Assembly (NCBI GenBank): GCA_964423615.1
Contig: CAYRFQ010000111.1
Location: forward strand, 1 to 24,158
DNA: 24,158 bases
From: CAYRFQ01 sp964423615
GTDB lineage: Bacteria; Planctomycetota; Planctomycetia; Gemmatales; Gemmataceae
Reading direction: 5' to 3'
The notes under the pieces were generated by a model, which was given only the letters and a program-made list of their open reading frames with translations, was not told where the DNA came from and did not search any database. Below are positions 14,873-23,175 of this stretch, one piece after another (position 1 is the stretch's first letter; the number at the start of each line of letters is the position of its first letter). The position numbers were made by a program, and so were the translations under genes.

Positions 14873-15964
14873 ATGCCCGGAAATTCTTTTGGCGAGCTGT
14901 TTCGAATCACGACTTCCGGCGTCAGCCACGGCCCTGGTTACCTGTTGATCATTGACGGGTGTCCTCCGGGGTTGGAGTTGAGCGAGGAAGATCTTCTGCC
15001 CGACCTTGACCGGCGACGTCCCGGACAATCGTCAATCGTGACCCAACGCAAAGAAGAAGACCGTCCGGAAATATGGTCAGGGGTTTTCGAAGGCAAGACT
15101 GATGGAACGTCGATCGGCATTTTGTTTCGCAACAAGGACCAACGGAGCCGGGATTACTCCGACATCCAAGACAAGTATCGTCCTGGACACGCCGACTACA
15201 CGTTCGACGCCAAGTATGGGTTCCGCGACTATCGAGGTGGTGGTCGTTCGAGCGCCCGAGAGACGGTCTGTCGTGTGGCGGCCGGAGCGATCGCCAAGAA
15301 GCTCCTGGCTCGGCAGGGTATCTCAATTGTCGGCTATGTCAAGCAAGTTGGTTCGGTCGTCGCTGAGATCGCCGATCCGACGGCGGTTACGTTGGCCGAT
15401 GTGGAAGCCACACCGGTTCGGTGTCCCGTCCCGGACAAGGCCGCCGAGATGATTGCTCTCATCGAACGAATCCGCAAAGAGCGAGATTCGATCGGAGGCG
15501 TGTCGGAACTGGTGGCTACGGGTGTGCCCGTTGGATGGGGCGAGCCGATTTTTGACAAGCTCAAAGCGGACTTGGCCAAAGCGTTGATGTCGTTGCCAGC
15601 GGTTACCGGTTTTGAGTATGGCGCTGGTTTTGCGGTGGCCGGTTCGCGAGGAAGCGAAAACAACGATCTATTCAAGCTGAAAGAAGACGAAACTATCGGC
15701 ACCGAGACGAACCGACACGGAGGCATGCTCGGCGGCATTAGCAGCGGTGAGCCGATCGTTTGTCGAGTGGCCATCAAGCCGACGAGCAGTCTGCCCCAAC
15801 CTCAACAGACCGTCACACGCGACAACCAAATGACCGAAATCGTCACCAAGGGACGACATGATCCGTGCCTACTTCCCCGGTTCGTCCCGATGGGTGAGGC
15901 CATGATGGCTCTTGTGCTGGTCGATCATTGGTTGCGGTGGAAGGCTCAATGTGAAAAAAGTTGA
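14873..15964 (+). CDS. aroC: Chorismate synthase
   Basis: A 363-residue enzyme that makes chorismate from EPSP with reduced FMN, the last shared step to aromatic amino acids. The full family pattern is present: FGELFRITT at the start, LDRRRPGQS, GTSIGILFRNKDQRS, YRPGHADYTFDAKYG, DYRGGGRSSARET, VAAGAIAKK, SRGSENNDLF, TNRHGGMLGGISSG and the C-terminal KGRHDPCLLPRFVPMGEAM. The length is normal. One oddity is that the usual GESHG signature reads GVSHG (V17, with H19 kept), preceded by S15 where an aromatic residue is common. The rest is intact, so I expect an active enzyme. No other shikimate gene is adjacent. The ribosome binding site is weak; a long hairpin lies just upstream. Confidence 0.96.
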   Translation: MPGNSFGELFRITTSGVSHGPGYLLIIDGCPPGLELSEEDLLPDLDRRRPGQSSIVTQRKEEDRPEIWSGVFEGKTDGTSIGILFRNKDQRSRDYSDIQDKYRPGHADYTFDAKYGFRDYRGGGRSSARETVCRVAAGAIAKKLLARQGISIVGYVKQVGSVVAEIADPTAVTLADVEATPVRCPVPDKAAEMIALIERIRKERDSIGGVSELVATGVPVGWGEPIFDKLKADLAKALMSLPAVTGFEYGAGFAVAGSRGSENNDLFKLKEDETIGTETNRHGGMLGGISSGEPIVCRVAIKPTSSLPQPQQTVTRDNQMTEIVTKGRHDPCLLPRFVPMGEAMMALVLVDHWLRWKAQCEKS

Positions 15965-16018
15965 GAGACAGTCGTCCAGCGGCCGAGGTAACGGTCTCGC
16001 AACTCTTTCTGCGATTCC

Positions 16019-18025
16019 CTATTGTCCGGCGTCGAGTAGATTCCGCCCAGACTGTGTTCCGCCGTCGACCGCAAACTCTTGCAGGATTTCGGAGCCGAAC
16101 ATCATCAAAAACATCCATAACTTGCCGTCGAGGGCCTCTTGGGTCTGTCGAACCGGCAACGCGGCGTATTTCTGGGGGACAGTAAAGGCATTCGCTGGAA
16201 GGGGCTCGGCGATGCGAATATTCGTCATCCGGATGGTCGTATTCTTCCCGAAGAGCTTGGAATGGAATCTGACGGTTCTCAAATTTCCACCCTCGATGAA
16301 CGCCTCCACGGTTGTGATGTCCTGGTCGGGAGTGTCGGCGACGCTCTCGAAAAGAAAAGCGTAAGCCTGACGTTTCGGATCGTTGGTCTTGTGAACGCGC
16401 ACGGTGATATGTCTGTTTCCAAGCCAATGGGGGAGCATGGCGATGATGTCCTCTTTGGGAATGTCACATCGAATGGGGTTGGCTTGATCTTTCTGACAGG
16501 ACTTAAACAAAATTGTTCCTTTGTTGTTCACTGGGTCGAGCGATCCGAAAAAGTGGATGCCGGGCAAGTTCAGTCCTTTTTGGGACACGAGCCTGTTTTT
16601 GCCGTCGGGCAACAGCAAGGTGCTATTGTCTTTGGTTCCCGTGAGGAAGAACGTCGCACGGCCGAATCGCACATCCAGAAGCGTTCGTGGTCCTTGGTTG
16701 GCGAACTGGGCTACGAGTTGTCGGTCTGACCCTTCCCGACTGGCCTTCAAATGGAATGCAAAACCGCCTTGGCCATTTTGGACTCGCGAGAAGATATCTC
16801 CAACGAACTGGCCCAAAAACAACTGGTACTGCTTGTCTTGATTCCAGCATTGCACCCACGACACCACCTTGTCACGCTCAGGGAAGCTCGGGTGATCTAC
16901 CAGTAACTGCTTATATCGACGGAAAGCGTCGTCTCTGTGTCCCGACTGGTAGGCAAGTTCCGCAAGGGCCAAGCTCGCTTTTCGTCCCCATTTCGATCGT
17001 GGGCTTTGGGTAACTACCTGATTCCACAACAGTTTCCGTTTCTTGGTTTCCTCACTCTCCAAGCAGTACGCCTGATAGTAAAGCGATTTGGTTTTCTCTT
17101 CGGGAGCGAGTTGGGATCGATGTTTGTCGAGAAGTTCCAAAAAGAGCCGTTTGGTTTCATCATTGGTGCTGTTGAGGCTCATCAACTCGTCCATTTGTTT
17201 GCGGAACGTCTCCGCGGTGCCCCGGTAGCATCGGGCGAGCTTGGACCAATCGGAAGTGGACTTCGGTGCGGCAGCGGTTTTCATGTTCAAATCGAACATC
17301 TGCTTGTTCCCGAGAATCCGAGAACACATGGCGAGTCGGTAAGCCAATTCCGACTTGTCAATCATGTTTGGAAATCTCTGCCCGGAGAGGTGGAGGAGGA
17401 AAGCCGTTTGGTCGGCCAAGAAACGGTCATTCTCCTTGCGGGCCTTGCTGTATTTCTCCTTCCACAGCTTCTTCAATTGGGCCTGGTCGAGATGGACACG
17501 CACAACCACTTGTCCCCAATAGGTCGAGTAGTATTCGTGGGTGAGCGTGGTGAGGATTTTGTTCGCTTGTTCTTTCTTCCCGAGTAGCTGGTAGGTCATG
17601 GCCAATCGGTAGGCCGCCTCGGGAGAACGACGCGACATGGGGTGATTCTTGAGATATTCGGAAAGATATTGAGCGGCTCGCGTGAGGTTCTGGGTACTCC
17701 CGCCAGATTCCAGGAGGGAAACGGCAACGTGGAAATCCCCATCAGGAGGGGCCTTGGGTGTCGCGAACTCGGTCTGTTGAATCCCCGAGTCGTTCTCGAT
17801 TGCGAATGGAGAAGGCGTCGGAATTTGGGTAGCCTTCCGTTCGGTTGATTTTGGTGGAGTGAGCGGTGAACTCGACACGTTTGGTGGTAGGAGTGGTGGA
17901 GCCTTCGGAACTTTGGACTGAGCCTCCGCAGGGAGTTTTGGCGGAGGATTCGTAGGTGGAGGCTGTGGCACTTGGGTTCCGAGAATGAGGATTGGTACGA
18001 AAGTGACCCACGACAGTGTCGACAT
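16019..18025 (-). CDS. Exported TPR-repeat protein with LolA-like C-terminal domain
   Basis: A 668-residue protein not matched to a named gene. From the ATG at 18025 it starts with a hydrophobic segment (STLSWVTFVPILILG) and then a proline-rich linker (PQPPPTNPPPKLP), typical of an exported or anchored envelope protein. The frame is open further upstream to ATGs at 18112 and 18172, so the start is uncertain. Residues ~95-165 and ~300-400 look like TPR helices (e.g. SPEAAYRLAMTYQLLGKKEQA). From ~400 on it is beta-rich, with GQGGFAFHLKA, TLLLPDGKNRLVSQKG and a final IRIAEPLPANAFTVPQ. That ending resembles LolA/LolB-type lipoprotein carrier folds, where a strand-rich half barrel ends in a P-xxxF-xxP motif. 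A role in envelope lipoprotein handling is inference. It converges on aroC with a 54-base gap. Confidence 0.75.
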   Translation of the reverse strand: MSTLSWVTFVPILILGTQVPQPPPTNPPPKLPAEAQSKVPKAPPLLPPNVSSSPLTPPKSTERKATQIPTPSPFAIENDSGIQQTEFATPKAPPDGDFHVAVSLLESGGSTQNLTRAAQYLSEYLKNHPMSRRSPEAAYRLAMTYQLLGKKEQANKILTTLTHEYYSTYWGQVVVRVHLDQAQLKKLWKEKYSKARKENDRFLADQTAFLLHLSGQRFPNMIDKSELAYRLAMCSRILGNKQMFDLNMKTAAAPKSTSDWSKLARCYRGTAETFRKQMDELMSLNSTNDETKRLFLELLDKHRSQLAPEEKTKSLYYQAYCLESEETKKRKLLWNQVVTQSPRSKWGRKASLALAELAYQSGHRDDAFRRYKQLLVDHPSFPERDKVVSWVQCWNQDKQYQLFLGQFVGDIFSRVQNGQGGFAFHLKASREGSDRQLVAQFANQGPRTLLDVRFGRATFFLTGTKDNSTLLLPDGKNRLVSQKGLNLPGIHFFGSLDPVNNKGTILFKSCQKDQANPIRCDIPKEDIIAMLPHWLGNRHITVRVHKTNDPKRQAYAFLFESVADTPDQDITTVEAFIEGGNLRTVRFHSKLFGKNTTIRMTNIRIAEPLPANAFTVPQKYAALPVRQTQEALDGKLWMFLMMFGSEILQEFAVDGGTQSGRNLLDAGQ

Positions 18026-18247
18026 GGTTTGTCCCCAAAAACCGTTTCGAGTCGTCCAAGCAATGGCGTTGGCGTTGGGGCTGGGATTTACCAAACAACG
18101 GAAAATTCGCATAGAGACGTTTTGTTCCTCGCATGAGTTCCACTCCTTGCCCCAAACCTCCGATTGACCCAAATCGTGAGCTAAACTAGTATCGCGCTCC
18201 CGAGTAGGAGTTGAGACATGGCTCTATCCGTGTTTGGGAGGATACCA
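18026..18247. promoter_or_regulatory. Divergent region between the TPR and cyclophilin genes
   Basis: It should hold promoters for both genes. Two ribosome binding sites are visible on the + strand: AGGAG at 18206-18210 serving an ATG at 18218, and GGGAGGA at 18236-18242 serving the ATG at 18248. No promoter pair is convincing. Confidence 0.4.
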
Positions 18248-19141
18248 ATGGTGAAGAGAAGTAGCATTGCCCGTTTGATGGGTTTTCAGGTCGTCTGGAT
18301 CGTGATGATTGCGATCGTCGGGTGTGGTGGTAGTGGAGCCAACGAAGGCGAAGGACGCCCCGACGTTACGACGAGGATTCCGGGCGCCGGGAAGAACGAG
18401 GAAGTTGGTGAGCTGAAGAAGAGTCCAAAGGAACTCCAGCAAAGTTTTGAAGAAGCGACGATTCCGGCTTCTCCGAGCCAACACATACTCCCTCAGAAGA
18501 CCTTCGCAGGTAAGTCTGTTGGCGAAATGTATGTCAAGATTGCGGGTGAAGATAATGCAGGCGGACTGTGGAAGGAAGTCAAACTGGTTTCTTCCGACGG
18601 GAATTTGATCCGTTACACGGCGACGATCACGACGAACAAGGGCACGATGAAGATGAAGCTTCTTTCGGAGTTTGCTCCGAATCATGTCCGGAACTTTGTC
18701 TGTCTGGCGAAAGCTGGTTACTATGATGGATTGCGGTTCGACCGGAGTGTGAGTCAGAGCGTCGGTGGCTCGACGCTAAAGTACATTGAAGGTGGGTGCC
18801 CGCTTGGTGAAGGTTGGGCCGAGAGCGGCAGCATTGGTTACTGTATGAGGCCCGAAACGAACTCGACCACGAAATTTGGTCCGGGAATGGTCGCGGCTTC
18901 GCATGGTCCGGAGGTCGAGTCGGCGGCGTGTAAGTTTTTCATCAACTTGGCGCGTACCCCGGAGATCGACGGGCAGTATACGATCTTCGGCCAGATCACC
19001 GAAGGCTTGAGCGTGGCTCAGGAAATTCAACAACAACCCACGGACAAGAACGCCAGCGTTCCGGCCAAGTTGGTTACCCCTGTGGTCATCGAGAAAGTCA
19101 CGATCGAATCGGTCGAAACGGGCATCGTCGTCAAGGCGTAG
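18248..19141 (+). CDS. Cyclophilin-type peptidyl-prolyl isomerase lipoprotein
   Basis: A 297-residue protein. Residues 1-25 are a lipoprotein signal (basic MVKRSSIAR, hydrophobic core, lipobox I-V-G-C with C26 as the lipidated residue). It is therefore likely membrane-anchored outside the cytoplasm and acts there as a folding catalyst. After a low-complexity linker, residues ~121-285 form a cyclophilin domain: TTNKGTMKMKLLSEFAPNHVRNFVCL, then YYDGLRFDR with the catalytic-type arginine, GPGMVAASHGPEVESAACKFFINL, and DGQYTIFGQITEGLSVAQEI. The substrate-pocket residues differ somewhat from classic cyclophilin A, as is common in bacterial lipoprotein forms. An upstream ATG at 18218 also has a ribosome binding site and would add ten residues. 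18248 is preferred for the shorter, typical signal. Confidence 0.88.
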   Translation: MVKRSSIARLMGFQVVWIVMIAIVGCGGSGANEGEGRPDVTTRIPGAGKNEEVGELKKSPKELQQSFEEATIPASPSQHILPQKTFAGKSVGEMYVKIAGEDNAGGLWKEVKLVSSDGNLIRYTATITTNKGTMKMKLLSEFAPNHVRNFVCLAKAGYYDGLRFDRSVSQSVGGSTLKYIEGGCPLGEGWAESGSIGYCMRPETNSTTKFGPGMVAASHGPEVESAACKFFINLARTPEIDGQYTIFGQITEGLSVAQEIQQQPTDKNASVPAKLVTPVVIEKVTIESVETGIVVKA

Positions 19142-19180
19142 GTTTGTGCTCGAGAGAGATAACGTGAATGTGGAAGTTCT

Positions 19181-19219
19181 TAGGGTGTGACGACGAGTTT
19201 GCGGCGACGGCACACCCTA
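19181..19219. terminator. Bidirectional hairpin between convergent genes
   Basis: A perfect 9-bp stem (TAGGGTGTG at 19181-19189, CACACCCTA at 19211-19219) with a 21-base loop lies in the 109-base gap between the cyclophilin gene (+) and the oxidoreductase gene (-). There is no clear T run on either side. Confidence 0.5.
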
Positions 19220-19250
19220 CAACCATTGTCCCTTGCCAATGACCGGAGGC

Positions 19251-20537
19251 CTACGAAATCTCCGGCAGGGCGAAGGGTGCTCGGTAGGTTCGAGACAGAA
19301 GCCGATTGGCCACGTCATCGCGTCCGAAGTTTTCGTTCTGGGCATTGAACGTCAAAGTCTTGCGAGTTCGGTAGGCGATGTTGCCGAGGTGGCATAATCG
19401 AGTGCTCAGGTGGCCTTCCTCGATGTCGGCGTTTGGTCGTCGGTTGTTTCGGATGCAATCGAGGAAATTCTGGACGTGTTTGGTTTGCATTTGGCCATCG
19501 GAGTTGGCCGCCCCTTCGAGATTGTTGCGGCCGTCGACGATTCGCCAGCCACGGTTGTCGAAGATCATGGTTCCCTTCTCGCCGTAGAGAGCCAGTCCCC
19601 AGGGAGCGTCTGCAAACCCCGTTTTGGACCAGACGCGGTGTTCCCAAATGACAGTCGTTTCGGAGAAATCAAAGGTGGCGATCTGAGTGTCGGGAGTTTG
19701 TTGGTCGTCGTCGTAGAAGAACTTGCCGCCGCCACAGTTGATCCGAATGGGGTCACCCAAGTTCATGATCCCGCGGACCATGTCTAGTGCGTGGATGCCG
19801 TTGTTTCCGATCTCGCCAGTTCCGTAGTCCCAGTGCCAGTGCCATTTGTAATGGAATCGATTGGCGTTGAAGGCGCGACGTGGTGCGGGTCCCAGCCATA
19901 AATCGTAATCGACACCCTCCGGAGCCGACGCGGCATCCCGGACGTGGCCGATGTTTGGTCGATCCCCGGCAATCCAGGTACGCACGAAGGGAATCTTGCC
20001 GAGTTTGTCCGCCTCCACGAATTCTTTTGCGGTCGTGAAGTGGTCGGCGCTTCGTCGCTGTGTTCCGACCTGGACGACTTTGTTGTATCGCCTGGCCGCT
20101 TGGACCATCCGACGCCCTTCGACGACGTTGTGGGAAACAGGCTTTTCGACGTAGACGTGTTTTTCGGCCTGGCAAGCCCAAACGGTTGCGAGTGCGTGCC
20201 AGTGGTCGGGAGCACTGACGATCAAGGCATCCAGGGTACGGTCTTCGAGGACCCGGCGAATGTCTTTCTCGACCTGTGGTCGGGCTCGGTGGCGTTGATT
20301 GAGTGAGCGCAAGGCTCGTGGCACGACATTTCGGTCTACTTCACAGATGTAGGCCACCTCCACGTTGTTGATCGCCGAGAATTCATTCAATAAAGCTCGA
20401 CCTCGCCCGTTGACGCCCATGACGGCAACGCGAATTCTTTCGTTTGGAGCATCGGCAGCGCCCGCAGCGGTCAAAGCGGTCAGGCTCCCGGCAGCCGCAG
20501 CAGTGGTCAGAAACGTTCGTCGATTTGGGGAAGACAT
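19251..20537 (-). CDS. Tat-exported Gfo/Idh/MocA-family oxidoreductase
   Basis: A 428-residue NAD(P)-dependent oxidoreductase of the glucose-fructose oxidoreductase / inositol dehydrogenase family, a group very abundant in Planctomycetes. The N-terminus is a twin-arginine signal (NRRTFLTTAAAAGSLTALTAAGAADA), so it is folded in the cytoplasm and exported. The Rossmann fold starts with IRVAVMGVNGRGRALL (about 35-50). The family's catalytic-region motif E131-K132-P133 is in KHVYVEKPVSH. The C-terminal half contains the family's beta-sheet domain, with GTGEIGNNGIHALDMVRGIM. The natural sugar substrate cannot be read from sequence. It lies alone, divergent from the deformylase gene and convergent with the cyclophilin gene. 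Confidence 0.92.
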   Translation of the reverse strand: MSSPNRRTFLTTAAAAGSLTALTAAGAADAPNERIRVAVMGVNGRGRALLNEFSAINNVEVAYICEVDRNVVPRALRSLNQRHRARPQVEKDIRRVLEDRTLDALIVSAPDHWHALATVWACQAEKHVYVEKPVSHNVVEGRRMVQAARRYNKVVQVGTQRRSADHFTTAKEFVEADKLGKIPFVRTWIAGDRPNIGHVRDAASAPEGVDYDLWLGPAPRRAFNANRFHYKWHWHWDYGTGEIGNNGIHALDMVRGIMNLGDPIRINCGGGKFFYDDDQQTPDTQIATFDFSETTVIWEHRVWSKTGFADAPWGLALYGEKGTMIFDNRGWRIVDGRNNLEGAANSDGQMQTKHVQNFLDCIRNNRRPNADIEEGHLSTRLCHLGNIAYRTRKTLTFNAQNENFGRDDVANRLLSRTYRAPFALPEIS

Positions 20538-20685
20538 GAGTTAAGTCTCCATTACCAGGTCATTGGATTGAGCGAGAGTCACTTCTCCAGATTACTTTGA
20601 AACCAGGGAGAGGGGGAGGAAAAACGAGAGCCGAGATTGAAACGGTTTGAACGCTGCGACTTTTCCCTGGACTCGTCTTCCTCGA

Positions 20686-20691
20686 TATAAT
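20686..20691 (+). promoter_or_regulatory. Possible -10 element for the deformylase gene
   Basis: A TATAAT hexamer sits 55 bases before the def ATG in the divergent intergenic region. No good -35 box lies at the right distance, so this is only a candidate. Confidence 0.35.
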
Positions 20692-20745
20692 GTCAGAAAC
20701 GAACACAGACCTCAAAATTAAAGTGAATCCAACGAGCCAAGACTC

Positions 20746-21324
20746 ATGAAAATTGTTCAGTACCCTCACCCGGCCTTGCGGCACAAATCGACCCCTCTGA
20801 AAACCATCGACAAACAGTTGAAGCTCCAGATTGGTGAGATGACGGAGTTAATGTACGAGGCCAAAGGCCTTGGACTGGCCGCGCCGCAAGTTGCGCTTCC
20901 GTACCAACTACTTGTGATGAACATCACGGGCGATCCTAACCAGCCTGAAGCGGAGGAGGTGTACATCAACCCGAGAGTCGTGGAGCGAAAGGGGAGCGTT
21001 CTCGACGAAGAGGGCTGTCTGAGTTTCCCGGGTTTGTATCAAAAAATTCGACGCGCAAAGACGGTCAAAATCCAGGCGTACGACCTGCAAGGGCAACTCG
21101 TCGAGAAGGTCGTGAGTGACCTGGAGGCACGCGCCTGGCAGCACGAACTCGATCATCTCAACGGCGTTTTGTTCATCGACAAGATGGGAACGGCCGCCAA
21201 ACTCATGGCCCGCAAGTCGGTCAAAGATTTCGAAAAGCAGTTCCGTAGACTCCAAGAAAAGGGCAAGATTCCCCCCGACGTGGACCTGGAAAAACTCTTG
21301 GTGGAACTGGAAGCCAAGGCGTAG
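20746..21324 (+). CDS. def: Peptide deformylase
   Basis: A 192-residue metal enzyme that removes the formyl group from the first methionine of new proteins in the cytoplasm. All three family motifs are present: GLGLAAPQ (41-48), EEGCLSFPG with metal ligand C91, and QHELDHLNGVLFID with ligands H133 and H137 and catalytic E134. The N-terminal YPHPALR is also typical. The last ~25 residues (KGKIPPDVDLEKLLVELEAKA) extend past the usual end as a charged helix. Methionyl-tRNA formyltransferase, its frequent operon partner, is not adjacent. The next gene on the same strand starts 75 bases later with its own strong ribosome binding site and may share the transcript. Confidence 0.96.
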   Translation: MKIVQYPHPALRHKSTPLKTIDKQLKLQIGEMTELMYEAKGLGLAAPQVALPYQLLVMNITGDPNQPEAEEVYINPRVVERKGSVLDEEGCLSFPGLYQKIRRAKTVKIQAYDLQGQLVEKVVSDLEARAWQHELDHLNGVLFIDKMGTAAKLMARKSVKDFEKQFRRLQEKGKIPPDVDLEKLLVELEAKA

Positions 21325-21399
21325 AATTGGACGCTGATATTGACTTCACGTCTTGGCGCCTTTGGTTGTTGTTCAACAAGATTATTTGGAGGCAAGGCA

Positions 21400-22917
21400 A
21401 TGAGTTTTCCATCGATGGGTTCCGCCGAAACGTACGTCCGAAAGTCTCTCAAACAGTTCAAATGGGTGGATGTGTCAGAACTGGCGAACGGACAAACCCT
21501 GATCAACAAGTCCGAAGTCGAGAAAACCGCCAAAGAAGCTCTCGAAGCGAAGTTGAAAGACCCCTACGCGAAAGTGGGCCTGGTCAAAAAGAATTTGGTG
21601 TTTCGAATCAAACACAGCGGGGGGCATTACGGAAAAAGCGATATCATCGTGATCCGAAATTACACTCCACCAGCTCCTGAGGAAACCGAAGACACGAGTG
21701 CCAAAGCCAAGAGTGCCAAATCGGTTCTTAAAAAGAGTAGTAAGGAAGCGTTAACGGTGGCCTGGTGGGAGGAAACTCGTGGGGACTCGCCAGATCAGGG
21801 GAATTTGAAGCAATTGCTGAGCAATACTGCAACCATGCTCAAAGAGGTCCAGGAAAACACGACCAATTCTCGACTCGATGCAGTCAAACTTCTGCTCCAG
21901 AAACTGGAAGTTTCTGGCAAAGCGGTCGAGAAGAAGATGCCCCACAAGGACGACAAAAAAATAATGCAAAATTTCGTCCTGGAGGTGACAAGAAAAAAGG
22001 ACATGATCGACACACTTCAAGACAAGTACGAGAAGACAATTGGAGATGCCGTCGATTATGCGTACAGGGAATTTTATCAGAGGGACATAGATGGACTCAA
22101 GAAAGACCTGGAGTTGATCAAAACGCTGTGCGAGAAAAATGATCTTCAAAATGCCGACAGGCAAGTAGCCAAGGTTTCGAAACGCCTGACAGGAGGTTCC
22201 CCCGTCCGCGGCAACGCTTTCACCAGCCAACTTCCTGGGATCGCTTCCCGATACAAAGTTTACTTGAAAGATTTGACGGAAGTTGCCGAGAAAGACCCTC
22301 GACGAGCCAAGATCAACAAGGAATTTGCCGGGTTGTCAGGACCGCTTGAAGATTTGATCGGTCGGATCGAAGACGCCTATGACTCCACAGAGCAAGATTA
22401 CGACCATCCGGAAAATGCCGGTGGTGACCGTGCCTACAAATTCCATCTTCGAGAAGTCAATGGGGAGTTCAAGGAAGTTTTGACGGCCATTACGAAAGCC
22501 AAGAATTACGTGAAATCGAAACTGAGCGATGCGAACATCCTTGGAGGGCTAACCGGGGCGAACATTTCGGATGCCGTGCAAAACACCGACAAGATAGGGA
22601 CAATGCTCGCGGGTCTGGAAAAATTAAAAGAGGCGACGGTCAAGCAATACTCCAGGATCCGAAATGAATCTGGGTCGACCAAAATCAAAGTCAGTAAATA
22701 CGAAATTTCGCCCGAAGACCAGAAAAAGTATACGACTCCAATCCTGAACCGCTGTATGAATGTCTGGTATCAGTATCGGAGAGGGGAGCAAGCGATCTTT
22801 GAAGCTCTGACGAAAGGGTTGGACTCATTGGAGCTTGCGATTCCGGACCTACACAAGGAGAAAGTCAAAAGACTAACTGACCCGCTCCGGAAACGGATGG
22901 ACATCGACGAAGCCTAG
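21400..22917 (+). CDS. Large helical protein of unknown function
   Basis: A 505-residue protein I do not recognise. The ATG at 21400 has a GGAGG site 7 bases upstream; the frame stays open a little further but without such a site. There is no signal peptide or membrane segment. Residues 1-85 look like a small mixed domain (AETYVRKSLKQFKWVDVSEL, then KNLVFRIKHSGGHYGKSDIIVIRNY). A lysine- and serine-rich linker (SAKAKSAKSVLKKSSKEA) follows. The remaining ~380 residues are almost entirely charged helix with coiled-coil character (e.g. LLSNTATMLKEVQENT, RKKDMIDTLQDKYEKTI). Three GG-containing breaks at about 265, 350 and 390 suggest separate helical bundles. The codon use has more A/T in third positions than the neighbours. 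A scaffold or adaptor role is possible, but nothing in the context supports a specific function. Confidence 0.7.
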   Translation: MSFPSMGSAETYVRKSLKQFKWVDVSELANGQTLINKSEVEKTAKEALEAKLKDPYAKVGLVKKNLVFRIKHSGGHYGKSDIIVIRNYTPPAPEETEDTSAKAKSAKSVLKKSSKEALTVAWWEETRGDSPDQGNLKQLLSNTATMLKEVQENTTNSRLDAVKLLLQKLEVSGKAVEKKMPHKDDKKIMQNFVLEVTRKKDMIDTLQDKYEKTIGDAVDYAYREFYQRDIDGLKKDLELIKTLCEKNDLQNADRQVAKVSKRLTGGSPVRGNAFTSQLPGIASRYKVYLKDLTEVAEKDPRRAKINKEFAGLSGPLEDLIGRIEDAYDSTEQDYDHPENAGGDRAYKFHLREVNGEFKEVLTAITKAKNYVKSKLSDANILGGLTGANISDAVQNTDKIGTMLAGLEKLKEATVKQYSRIRNESGSTKIKVSKYEISPEDQKKYTTPILNRCMNVWYQYRRGEQAIFEALTKGLDSLELAIPDLHKEKVKRLTDPLRKRMDIDEA

Positions 22918-23175
22918 TCGTGTGTCCGTGGTTGAGTGGTCTGGGAGCCGTAGGCTTCACGAACACTGTAGGCCTTCAACGTGGCAAACAGAGCAACAGA
23001 TGTTCTGGACCCAACGCAAGCGAGATTCACTCTCAAGCACCGAATTCGCGTAGGTGCTGAGAAATACAACAACGTGGATGCGACGCCTTCCGGCATCCAG
23101 AGAGTACGCGCGAGTTTTGTAAGATCGGTGATCGTTACTTCGAATCATGACCTACGATTCTCTGTTCGGAGTACA
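22918..23175. other. Gap between convergent genes
   Basis: 258 bases without a credible gene. An imperfect hairpin (GGATGC at 23076-23081 with GCATCC at 23093-23098) might contribute to termination of the minus-strand gene. It has no T run. Confidence 0.3.
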
